Shown in pieces: positions 25,030 through 35,895 of a stretch of 64,000 bases of DNA. The translations under genes were made by a program, and so were the position numbers. This stretch comes from Sisyra terminalis. Lineage: Eukaryota; Arthropoda; Insecta; Neuroptera; Sisyridae. How positions within the stretch are numbered: the first letter of the stretch is position 1; each line of letters begins with the position of its first letter. Where the stretch lies: positions 17,484,001-17,548,000 of the forward strand of contig OY292275.1 of the NCBI GenBank assembly GCA_958496175.1. Direction: 5' to 3'. A model generated the notes under the pieces. It saw only the letters and a list, made by a program, of their open reading frames with translations, made no database searches and was not told where the DNA came from.

Positions 25030-28000
25030 CTAAACGTATACTTCGCCCCGTTTTTTGCCGGTGCCAGTATTTTGTGACGCCGTACTTGTCTTCCGACTTC
25101 TATCATCAGAGTTTTTATTTTTTGAATTAATTTCATGTTCATGGCTGACCAATGTATTAGTGGTTGAACTGTTATTTGATTCAGATGAAGTGATTTCCTC
25201 TTCAGATCCTGAAGAAGGTAGTTCGGTAAGAGTAGCAAGAATGTGGGGCTCGATTGGTACTGAAGGAGATGTCTTCTCTGTGTTCTTATTGTTCGTAGTT
25301 ATATTATTGTTGTTTTTATTTTTGTTCGTTATATTGTTATTGTTAGCCATTATCTTACTATCAACGTTTGTCGGAGGTTGAAACGTCATGTTGGTGATTT
25401 GAGGCGAGCTCGTCGTGGTTTTAAAACCTAATGATGTCAATTGAGAAACAGTAACAGGTGTTAGATTGACAGAATTCATTGAAACAGTAACAGGACTTGT
25501 TGTTAAAACTGGTCCGATTCCCGCAGATGTTAACGCAGGGGAAAGAACAGCCTGAGCTAAAGCTGCCGTTCCTGGTTGGCTTGCATGCAGAGTATTGTTT
25601 ACGGAACCATTTCCATCCAGTTCCTGAATTGGCGATAAAACAACCTGAACTACAGGAAGGTCGTTGTTGGGATAGTTAGGATAAGCCTGCGTTGGCGTCG
25701 CATGACCCGAACTCAACTGATGTGCCATTAAAGCCACCCCCTGACTAATTGGCGAAGGATTCTGATTATGAATATTGTTAATATTCGTCAATCCAGCTAA
25801 CCGATTTTCTCGATCGACGACCTCCTTGGTCACATCCGGGGTTGGAATTCGAGGTCGATTTTTCAGAGCCATTGATGCCGTCCCCCCATTAAGTTTAGTA
25901 ATACCTAAAACAAAGTATTGAGAAAAATAGGAAATTAAATTTTTTTGTCAATATATTTACTTGGTCGTTGGTGAGCTTTGGGTGGTCCCCGTCCAGATTT
26001 GCGTCCAACCAAACGATCATATAGAGACATTTTATGGTTTGCTATCGGAAGTCCACCTGGTCCAGGTAATCCTCCGGGAGGAATTCCAGCATCTGGACTT
26101 GAATATACCGAGTTATGTCGATTCCTACCGAATAATCCTCCAGATGAATAGGCTGTGGAGGCTGATCTGACCGATCCCATACGTGTGATTTGTCGTGCAA
26201 ACCAATTTTTACGACGTTCCACGAGCGGAGTGTCAACACTTTCCTAAATTTATTATTAATTTTTAAATAAATCAATATTTTTATGTTAAAAATTTATAAC
26301 TTTTGAATAAAGATTGATGAATATTCATTAAGGTACCGAATGCAATACGAGCTTTGTATCTGTATATTCCTACATCAACTTCAAATTTAAGGAATAAAGG
26401 ATGTATAAAATTTCCAGAAATATTAATATACACTGGAGTATATTTTACTCGGAGAGGTGGGCATAATTGTTGTGCAACTTATAGTATAACTAATAACTAA
26501 TAGTACAGTAATCCCTTACTTTACGGACGCTCGCTTAACGGAAATTCGATATTACGGACATGGTTAGTTAAGTATCAAAATTTCGGTATCAAGTATCAAA
26601 ATATGTTCATTTTTTTCTGTTTTGCCTACATTTTTTGTGAGGAATCCCGAAAATAAATTAATAAAAAAGATTTTTAGTATATACATACGGTTTATGCTTG
26701 GTTTTGTAATTCGGGGAATCCCAAAATAGTTATCAAAAATTCTTACGAATTAATAGTATTTACGTTCTATATTTAGTGTGAATGTACAGTAAAATTGGGT
26801 TCTTTTATGTATGTTTTTATTAGCTGAAATGCATATATCACTTTTCACTATGATCTCATAGTAATAGCGGTTTCGTTAAACGGATTTTCGATTTACGGAC
26901 AGTTTATGAGAAACGCATCCTGTCCGTAAAGCGGGGAATAACTGTATAACTAATGGAATATAAGTTTTGTATATGACTTCCTTTATGGGGGTAAACTCTT
27001 TATAAAAATTGATTTTGTGATTTGTTATAAAACTCACAAATTTTAAATAAAAGTTGCATATATGTAATATTAATTATATAAGTTTTAAACTCAAAAAATA
27101 TAGTTTCACTTACATAATCAGCATACATGTCGTCGTGAATGTTTTTATTTCGTGACGTCATCAAATTTGCGTACACTGCATCCGATTCTTTTACTTTATA
27201 TTTTTCAGCTGAACCTTTTGGTTCTTCTCGACGATAATGCTCGGATGCAACTGTATAGGGTAAATCTTTCGGAACGACTTCATCCCAAAACTGATCTTTC
27301 AGAAGTTCTGGATGTTCTTCGTGCATTTCATCTACAATCATGTAGGCAGCCTAAATAATAAAAAAAAAACTTATTAATGATTTTATTGTGACTAAATTTA
27401 ATTGAACTATAATGTGACAAAATCAATTAAAAAGAGACCTTAATGTGCCGGTCGATGAGCCAATTCAGTTCAATGTCATCGTCATCTTCACCGAATGGAT
27501 TGATAAGAACTTCAGCAACTTTTAGCCAACCCACGTAGAAGCAAAACTAAAATTTCAAAGCCAATTTTTGCTGGTTTGTGCTTTATATAATTTTATTAAA
27601 TCTAATAACTTACTTGCAATGCGGTAAATAGGGGAAAATACATATCAGGCTCCTCATATTTTGAAGATCCATCACTTGTACGTGGGACAAATTGACGTCC
27701 CATTAAGGCAGCTATAAAATACGTATAAACGGCCAATGTAACAACCTGCAAAATTTGCATATAAATTAATTAAAGTAAACATTTTCAATTGAAGATGTTT
27801 ATTTGAGTCTGAATCAGATAAAATTTTAACAATCTTCAACTTTTAAATGCTTAAAAGAACTGTTATTACTTAATAATTATTATTTAAATATGATAATTGA
27901 TATTTACATTAAGTGTACCTATATTTAACTTTTTAATTGAGTATATATTTTGAACTTTATGAACTTTTTTAATGAACTTCATAGGTTCGATCAATTTCTA

Positions 28001-31000
28001 ATTTAATTTGCAAATACTGAGCTAGTTTAAGTGCATTAGCAGTGCATGATTGGACTTATATTACACATCCTGTTATATTGCGATATACAAACTTATACTA
28101 AGCAGTAATAATGTGAATAACCCAATTGAGCCAAAAGTTTTATGTTAGAAGAATTATTTCGTAAGTTTTGGATGAAAAAATATCGATTCTTTTGCCCCAT
28201 ATTTGAGTATACAAAGTTTATCGGTTATAACAATGAGCTTTATTACTTTTAGTAATTCCTATTTGGTTTTTGTTCAGAACAAATCTGAGTTGTGCTATTA
28301 TTTGATTTTTTCTATCGTTATAACTGAATTACGTAATAATAGTTAAGAAATATGCTGTTTAGATTGATTTGGATTTAACCGCATATCATGCAAAAAATCG
28401 CTATGTTCGAAGTAATTTATGTAAAGGGAAACATAAATATAAATGAACGTTTTCTGAATATGTCGTTGAAAAAAGTTTGAAAATTAATTAAAGACAGACA
28501 TTATTATTGTTTTAATGACAATTGGGAGCTAATTTGAATATTAAAGGATAAAGGCAGATAATCTCAAAAGGTTGTAGGTACACAAAAGATTAAAGTCATT
28601 ATATTATATGAATTAACTACTTATAACACCAAAAATTTGATTTTTTTCTTGTATATAATTAGCCCAAGTTTTTAGCACAAATTCAGTAAAGTTGAGACCA
28701 ATAATGTAAGCAATTTTTATAATATAAGCAATGTTATGGATTGGAAGGAATTTGTTATTACCTCCGTATATATAATTCTACCAATAAGATATACGGATGG
28801 TACGGATGTATAGTAGTAGTGTAGCAAAGCAGTAGTGTAATGTTGGTTGCGTTAAATACTAAAAGTACATCATATTTAACTTTTGAAACATTATTATATA
28901 TTTTATATATTTATTTTTGTTACTAAATACTATATGACCATAAAATTAAATGTAGGTCTAGGGAGTAGCAACAGGTCTTCCTGAGTAAAGTAACGTTCAA
29001 TATCAAGTATCACATAAATAATTGACTTCGTATCTACTACTACTATTTTTTTTATAACCATTGTTGAGAACAAATTTCAGAAAGGTGTGGGTACATAAAA
29101 TTGATCAAAGTCTGCCATTTCCCTAAAAAATTCTTAATTCGATAGAAGAGGTGCATACTAAAGTTAGCAAATGGTGCAGGATTTTGTATAATTGATATTT
29201 GGTCAATATTTTTTTCAAATAATATTGATACTTAAAAGAAAAAAATTGGTATCTATAAATGTACATTGCAATGCTTGTAATCATAAGATGGTTGCCTAAT
29301 GTGTTCAATATGTCTTCGTCAATTACAAACCTTACCAATTATCATATTTTTACATTTATTTCATTTGTGATTTAGTGCTAAATAAGCTAAAATAACTGTA
29401 ATTATATTTTATGTAGTTTATAGACACTACTAGCCGATATTTACGATAAAGTATTAGGTTTTATATTATTGAACATTTGAAAGCTAGTTGTAGATATACC
29501 TACAGTAAAACGAAAAATTATTTAAATGATTATCTTGACATAAACTTTCATCTATTTATAGTTTTCTTATTCTATGTATTGCTGTTTATCATTTAAATTT
29601 CTTCTTGTTTTTTCTATTGTGATATTCAATTAGACATTAGAACTAATAACTGATTCGACGATCGTTTTTACATTATTATGAACATCTTTATCTTGTTCGA
29701 ATAGAATCGTGAAGGATATTTTTAATAACAGTTATTAACATAATTACTGCTAAATTTTCAAAAAAAAAAGAAGAAGAAGAGAGACGCAACAGAAAAAAGA
29801 AGAAACAATAATAGTAAGTTAATCACGAGAAGAATTGATGAACAGTTCCGGTATAAATTAGTTTTGTTAAAAAATTAAATAAATTTTCTTGCAAAAATAA
29901 TAATTTGTTTTTGAAATAAAAGAGTTTGGTAGTAAAGAAATATATGTATTTATGAATGTTTCAAGCTCACCTGTGTATAAACCAGTGGCACACAAACGGT
30001 GTCATATCCAATAACAGCTCCAAGTCGTCGACGAATATCGGATAGTTCGACCAAAAGCGTTTGTACAATATGATCGCTTGTAATTAGCGATTCCTTTCGG
30101 GCACGATTAATGATATTTGTCGCCCAAACCAGTGGCATCCAATATTTGGACATTGGGCTTTTGCCGTCCATCATTTCAATGATTTTCTTTTCACTTTCCA
30201 ACATGATACCTTTAAACATAAAAAAGCGATAGATAATAAAGACTAGTTCTTGTTTTAATTACTGCCTTATGGCAAGTTTGTTATCATAATATGTTAAAAC
30301 TGACATTAGTAAGTATTTATAGAATCTATTTGTGTAAATCCAGTTAAATGATAGATATATATTAAAAATTTAGTATAAGTTGCCTAATAAAAATACATTT
30401 CTTGTTCTTAGTTTTTATATTGCATGAGTCAAGCATGAGTAATAGTAATATAGAGTTCCTAATCGTTTTTTTATTGGTTTAAAAGTCTTTAGAGATTCTA
30501 GTGTTAGTAACATTTTTAAACTGAAAGATATTATAACTACTAGTTTTGGAGCGGCCACCTTGACCATTAGTCCACTTGTAGACTTATTGTTTTTTTTTGT
30601 ATTCATGAAAAACCAAAGAAGTATATGTGAATTTTTTTACCTGCATCAACAACATGTTGCCAAGTAGGAAATCTTCGTTTTACTCGCAGAGAAACCCTTT
30701 GTAATGTGATTACATAAGCAAGAACTGCATATCGAACGATATTTCGTCGCATTAAACGTCCTCGTTCATCCTTTAGAGAAAATAATATAAAAATATATTA
30801 ATAATTGTATCCAAACAATTCTTCAGTTCTAATATCAAAATATTCTTCAACTTAAAGTTTGGATTATTGGATGCATTGTGCAATTTTTTCACTTTTTACC
30901 ACGTATGTACTACTTATGAACATAATGAATTATAAAAGATCGATAGATATGGATGTATGGATATATAGATGTAAATTATAATAGTTATGAAAAATTTGTT

Positions 31001-34000
31001 TATAAAACTATTGTAAGTATATATCGTATTTGCTTAAACTTAACTTTTCTTTTACAGAAAACAATGGCCGAAAGATTATCTCCTTTAAAAAGAAACAAAG
31101 CTTATTTTTTTCAATATACCATATCAGTATTTGAGTTATAATTTAAAGGAAAATATTACTTTTAATTTTGAATATATTTTTAATAAAATCAATTTGAATA
31201 ATTAGAAAAAAAGAACTGAGAAATATGAAGTGGAAAAAGTGAAATAAATTGCAGTAGATTTGTGTATACCATTGGTACATGATATATTGCTTGTAATCGC
31301 ATAGTAATTACATAAATAACAAATATATTACAACATATCTAACTTATCTTCGTAAGAATAGGTGGATATTGAGAGAAAGGACAATAATTAGCATATGGGT
31401 ATGTTAATATCTCGGTTAAAAGAGGCGAAAGAGGGTGAGAGAGGATTGAAAGGCCTGAAGTCTATAATAGAAATAATTTGATATTTACAATTGTAAGTAT
31501 ATGCAAAAACTTTCTCTTTAAATTTTGTTCTAATTGTCTTATATATATTTATGTATATCTATATGTGATATGTTCAATTACCTTCAATATTATTTTTCAG
31601 ACTACAAAGTAAATGTAAAGTAGCACGAATTTACCAAGGAAAATATAGAGTATCGACTGAATGATAAAGGATTTAATTTCTTTATTGGTAAAAAGAATGA
31701 ATTATGTAAAGAGTTGTTTACACAAGCATGAAAGACAAATAAGTGAATCTTATTGAAAATATTAATGTAGAAGAGTTTGAAAAGGAAATTAAATCAAACA
31801 ATATTTTGGATATTCGAGCTTTTTGTAAGAAATTTTAAATTATGTAGAGCATGTAAGTGATCTGGAATTTAAAATTTATTATTATTAAAAAGGGAAGAAC
31901 TTACGTCTCCTGGAATTCCAGCGCTGATGTATAACGCCAAAGTGTCTGGCCATGGCAATAATTTGTATTGTTCCCACCATCGTTTTACAATTAAGCTTAC
32001 GTAAAAGCCCAATACAAACGACATTGGAATCGTCTCTGTCTGAGCACCAAAATATTGGCGAATTTGTTCAAATACCCTGAAAAATTCAAAAGTGTTAATA
32101 AATATTCTTTTTTAAACATTTTTTTTTTGCTTTTGTCTGTTCAAACATTATTAGTAAACAAGAACATCAAAATTTATTTAAGACTAGTACGGAGTAGCTG
32201 AGGAGTAGCAAAGGAGTAGCTGTACTTCAAAAAATGGAAAAAAATTGCTTGAAAAAATTCACCCTCCCCAAAAAAAAATAGAGAAATATTATAAACTAAC
32301 TGAATCTTTTAGCCAAGACTTAAAATTTTTGATCGTATATCTATAAACTTTACGTCAGAAAAAGCTCCAATTTTGGTTACATCTTTGCCGAAATTAAGTA
32401 ATATTTTGTCCCCTTAATCCATTTATGCCCGATTTTTTTTAAAATTTGAATAATGTTTTATATTTGTTTTGCATTCGTTTTGGTTTTATACGAGTTTTTC
32501 AACATGTTCCGTTTGGAATACTGATACCTTCTAAAGTTTTATTGCACCGTGCATAATGGAATGGGGGTAAGATTTCTAAATGTTCCAATATTGGAACACT
32601 GAGCAAAAACGGGTTAAAATATGGTAATTCATTAAGCCTAATACAAAATAGTAGACATGTTTAGTAGACATGTTTCGCGATTTTGGTCTTTGGGACGTGT
32701 CTCAGATTGTCTACGTAGACATGTTTATAGACCAAGGGTAAGCAAATTTGTTCATCATCGGGCCAATTTTCAATTTTTATAAGACGATGCGAGTCCGAAT
32801 AGACTAAACGATTTAACCCTTCCGTTACCAGGTGGAGTATATCATATATCCCAAAAAAGTTTTGGTGAAGATAAATAAAATTCTGGAGTATGAGAGATAT
32901 CTGAACCTGTTTCGCAATTTTTAACTGTAGGACATGTCTCAGATTGTCTTCGTAGACAAATCTATAGACCAAGGGTGGGCAAAGTTTTTCACCAAAAATG
33001 GCTAACTGTTAAGTGACAACGTTAACAGTTAACCCTCAATATTCAATTTGTCCTTTGTACAAATTTGGGACTAGGAAATTTATCACAATAGTTCTAAAAA
33101 AATTTTTTGTTCTTGACTTTAATCACCTCAATAACCTTTAGGTATCCATAAATAACAAATATTCTTTAAGTTTACGAGATTTACATCTCGGTTCATTCAT
33201 GTACGAATTAGCACAATTGTTAGAGTACATGAAACGGATTTACCTTATCTCGTCTCGAATTCGAGATTAAGATTCAATTTCAATACTATGCGATTTAAAT
33301 TTCACTTGAGTTTCTTTTTGGAACTTCGACAATACGATAATAGAAGATAATTTAATACTTCTTCTTTTTAAGAAATTAGGAATATATGAAACTATCATTG
33401 GTCTGTATAAAATATTACTTCGATACTAATTTCAAGACTCGAATTTTAGATATGTTTCGTTTTGAATTCACGTGTTGTAGTTTCGACTCGTATTTACAAC
33501 TAGAATTAATAATTTTTTGGAACTAAAAATAGTACCCCAGTAAAATAAAATATTTTTTTTTCCTAACTTTCATTTTTAGGTTCTTCGGGGAAAGTGGGAC
33601 ACAAAGCCTGAAAGCGGGACATATGGTCACGTTATACATAATACAAACTGATGAAAGCTTTGCAATTGTACTACAATTGTAGAAGGTCCCGAACAGATCA
33701 ATCAGTTTACGACAGTGGTTCTTAACTTTTTTGGAGGTATATATCAACACTAGTTTCATATGCCCTTTCACCAATCTCTTCTTAATTGGAAAAATATTTT
33801 TTATATATTGATACATTGAGGCACAATATTGATAAAAGCATTAAGAATTCACCGAGCTCGCGAGACTGACTTATCGAACCTCTGATTTTCGATTGAACCC
33901 AGGTTAAGAACCACTGGTCTAAAACCCTCAGAATTGTTGCAAAATATCAAAAAATATTAAGCTATAATGTCAATTATCTGGCAATCAACCTACTAGACAA

Positions 34001-35605
34001 TAACGTATTCCATTCCTGGAATCGTCATACCGAAAATAAAAATACCAAGTTCACTACTCTTAAGTAATGAGGAGGCGTGATTTGTCGTTTAACGGATTTC
34101 CTTGTTGTTCAAGGATAGATTGCTAGTACTTAACAAAAAAAAAAAAAATACAAGAATTTAAAAAAAATAAAAACCTTTAAAACCCAGTTACATTCCGTGA
34201 AATATTCACAGACCAACAATGACACAACTGACAAATGACTAAAATTAGTAATTGAATGAAATCGAAATGACAGTTGAAACTAATGACATTGTAGTTCAAA
34301 TTTGAGCTAATAATTATTATATTTGTATTCCACTAACATGGATGTATTTAAAACTTTATATTCTATGTCCTTGTCTTTGCCGCAACACATACGTTTTCTA
34401 TTATGTATTTTGATATTAAATGTAATTTGTGGTAAAAATTGTATCATACAGGAGTTCTTTTTTTTACATGATTTTTTTGGGAACGTATATATTGTGTAAT
34501 ATATATTGTGTAAAAAGAGACTAAAGTGTACTTATAAATTGAGTCTTTTGAAAAAAATGTGAAATAATGAAACGTGACTGTGAATTAGCCGTGAGAAAAT
34601 TTCTTCTTTTTTCCACCCTTAACCATCATGTTGCAATTATGTGCAAAAAATTTATTAATTTTGAAAAGAATGCATATTGTAAAAGACAGAAAGAAGAAAT
34701 TTTCGTTCAAAATTTTTGTTCATACCGTGAAAATTTAACGACGTAATTTTGAATATGTTCAAAATATCTGAAAAGTATATAACATAGGGCTATAGTAATC
34801 GCCATAAGTAACATTACATATAGGTTTTTTCAAAGTTAGAGTTAATGTTTTACACTCATATAACCTATGTAAGTAGTTGTGATACAAGAAATATCTTATT
34901 TAAGAGGTCATTAATCGCAAGGAAAAGCAACCTTGAAGAGGATGAGTTCTTTGATTTTTTTTTGTTCAATACAATTCGCTAGAATAAAAAGACGATTCGC
35001 TCATAAAAGAAATTCAAGCGTTTAAATAAGAAAAATATGAGGGAATTTCTGTTATTTGTACAAAATTTGATCGGATTTGAATAAAAAGTTATCATCTTAT
35101 TAATGGACATTGTCTTTAGTTTACAAATAATTTGAAATTTACTTTTGATCGTTTTATTAAACATTAAGTGTTTAAATTACTTCTTATATTTATTTAAAAT
35201 CAATTTAAAGAATCATTTTTCCTCATAAACTTGATCTTTTCAACATTCGTCATTTTCAAAAACTGGTTTGTAAATTATTTATTAGTTAAAAAAATGCAAA
35301 CATCAAGATATTGCCGAATTATTCTCAAGTACTAATGTATAAATCATTGTTTTTTTAACATACAATGTAAGGAACAATTTTTTTTGCAATAAATGTCAAC
35401 AGATAATATCAAGGTATATTTCATTTATTTTTGCTGCATTCGTACAGGGATTTTTGGGAATTTGTGAAAACCTAAAAAAATAAAAAAAAAATACCTTTGT
35501 TGTTCAGGATTTAAGGCATGTCTGTAGACTAAATTTAACGAATAGTAAAGGAAAAGGTAAGCCAACAGTTCTCGCCATACTAATTTGTAAACGCTCCCCC
35601 GCCAT
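25030..35605 (-). CDS. Best: Bestrophin calcium-activated anion channel (first exon missing)
   Basis: Nine exons join in frame: 35605-35495, 32076-31905, 30770-30641, 30209-29971, 27745-27614, 27546-27439, 27350-27114, 26243-25961 and 25904-25030. They give 761 codons to a TAG. Counting from the first complete codon, the N part has [10 protein letters not shown] (transmembrane 1), then [12 protein letters not shown] (53-64) holding the Ile/Phe/Phe residues (I53, F57, F61) that line the bestrophin neck, and [15 protein letters not shown] and [14 protein letters not shown] follow. The calcium-clasp signature [10 protein letters not shown] ends at 285, followed by [20 protein letters not shown]. 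After residue ~380 comes a variable tail with Ser/Thr- and Asn-rich runs and [16 protein letters not shown]. The family forms pentameric Cl-/bicarbonate channels in plasma or ER membranes. The first exon shown starts with the last base of a codon, so about 24 N-terminal residues (usually MTVTYT...) lie further right; I searched and did not find them. One donor, GTCTCT at 27438, is weak. The paralogue (Best1-4) is not assigned. Confidence 0.95.
26506..26944. mobile_element. 439-bp pogo/Tigger-like MITE
   Basis: It starts CAGTAATCCCTTACTTTACG and, inverted from the right end, CAGTTATTCCCCGCTTTACG. It is flanked on both sides by TA (26504-26505, 26945-26946), the target duplication of Tc1/mariner/pogo transposons. 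An inner repeat GCTTAACGGAAATTCGAT / TTAAACGGATTTTCGAT is also inverted. No transposase remains. It lies in the 870-nt bestrophin intron. Confidence 0.82.
27746..29970 (-). other. 2.2-kb bestrophin intron
   Basis: The donor is GTGAGC after VYTQ and the acceptor TTTTGCAG before VVTLAVY. AT-rich, with a GAA-rich run at about 29,770-29,785. No repeat boundary or nested gene was recognised. Confidence 0.7.
30466..30584 (-). mobile_element. tRNA-derived SINE, copy 4 (degraded)
   Basis: Keeps AGTTTTGGAGCGGCCACCTT, GACCATTAGTCC and the block TCTTTAGAGATTCTAG of the family, in the same order and orientation, but the middle is shortened. Lies within a 431-nt bestrophin intron. Confidence 0.6.
30771..31904 (-). 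other. 1.1-kb bestrophin intron
   Basis: GTAAGT donor after GIPGD and CTCTAAAG acceptor before DERGR. AT-rich, with no repeat or nested gene recognised; a 62-codon plus frame at 30,953-31,141 appears random. Confidence 0.7.
32671..32986. repeat. Pair of ~80-bp direct repeats, hAT-like edge
   Basis: 32671-32750 and 32908-32986 share TGTTTCGC, ACATGTCTCAGATTGTC (G/A variant), CGTAGACA and ATAGACCAAGGGT, followed by (A/G)GCAAA. The second copy ends CAAGGGTGGGCAAAGTTTTTC, which resembles the end of many hAT elements (CAGGGGTGGGCAAA...). The minus strand is open across the pair, but the repeated peptides simply reflect the DNA repeat. Confidence 0.6.
33713..33916 (-). mobile_element. hAT-type MITE, 204 bp, copy 2
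   Basis: Ends CAGTGGTTCTTAAC and its inverse GTTAAGAACCACTG are intact. Flanks GTTTACGA and GTCTAAAA keep 5 of 8 positions. Its right half, inverted, matches the copy at 4978 (TTCAATCGAA, AGTCAGTCTCGC). Inserted in the 3.4-kb bestrophin intron. Confidence 0.8.
34195..34415 (+). repeat. Unclassified dispersed repeat, copy B
   Basis: Second copy of the repeat at 19,352. The match is clearest over CCGTGAAATATTCACAGACC, ATGACACAACTGACAAATG and AATCGAAATGACAGTTG. Same orientation as copy A. Within the 32077-35494 bestrophin intron. Confidence 0.55.
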
Positions 35606-35794
35606 CTGAAATAAAAAAAAAATATGTTAATATTATGCAAAAATTTTTGTACCTATTTTTAATTTTGGAGTTTTAAAAATAAAATGAATGTTTTTTCTTT
35701 AGGATTCATACTTGAATATGACACTTTTTATAAGTTATAAATTGGATAAAACAGGGTTTTCCAACCTTTTTGAGCGTAAGAAAAAATTCTAGAG

Positions 35795-35895
35795 TCACTT
35801 TATAATTACTAAGATCTTAAGTAGCTCTAAGATTGATAAAAATCCTTAAATCGAGAAATATCGAAATTTTAAACGGTACAAGAATCAAACTCAGC
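35795..35895 (-). mobile_element. tRNA-derived SINE, copy 5 (5' truncated)
   Basis: Retains the tail and body (CACTTTATAATTACTAAGAT, AATCGAGAAATATCGAAATT on the plus strand) and a weak trace of the B-box side; the tRNA-like head is missing. Same orientation as the other four. Just upstream of the first bestrophin exon seen. Confidence 0.65.

Noticed and set aside
25055..25381. 108-codon plus frame
   Set aside because: Antisense shadow of the bestrophin last exon.
32661..32972. 103-codon minus frame with internal repeats
   Set aside because: The repeated peptide is the translation of an 80-bp DNA repeat next to hAT-like ends, not a repeat protein.
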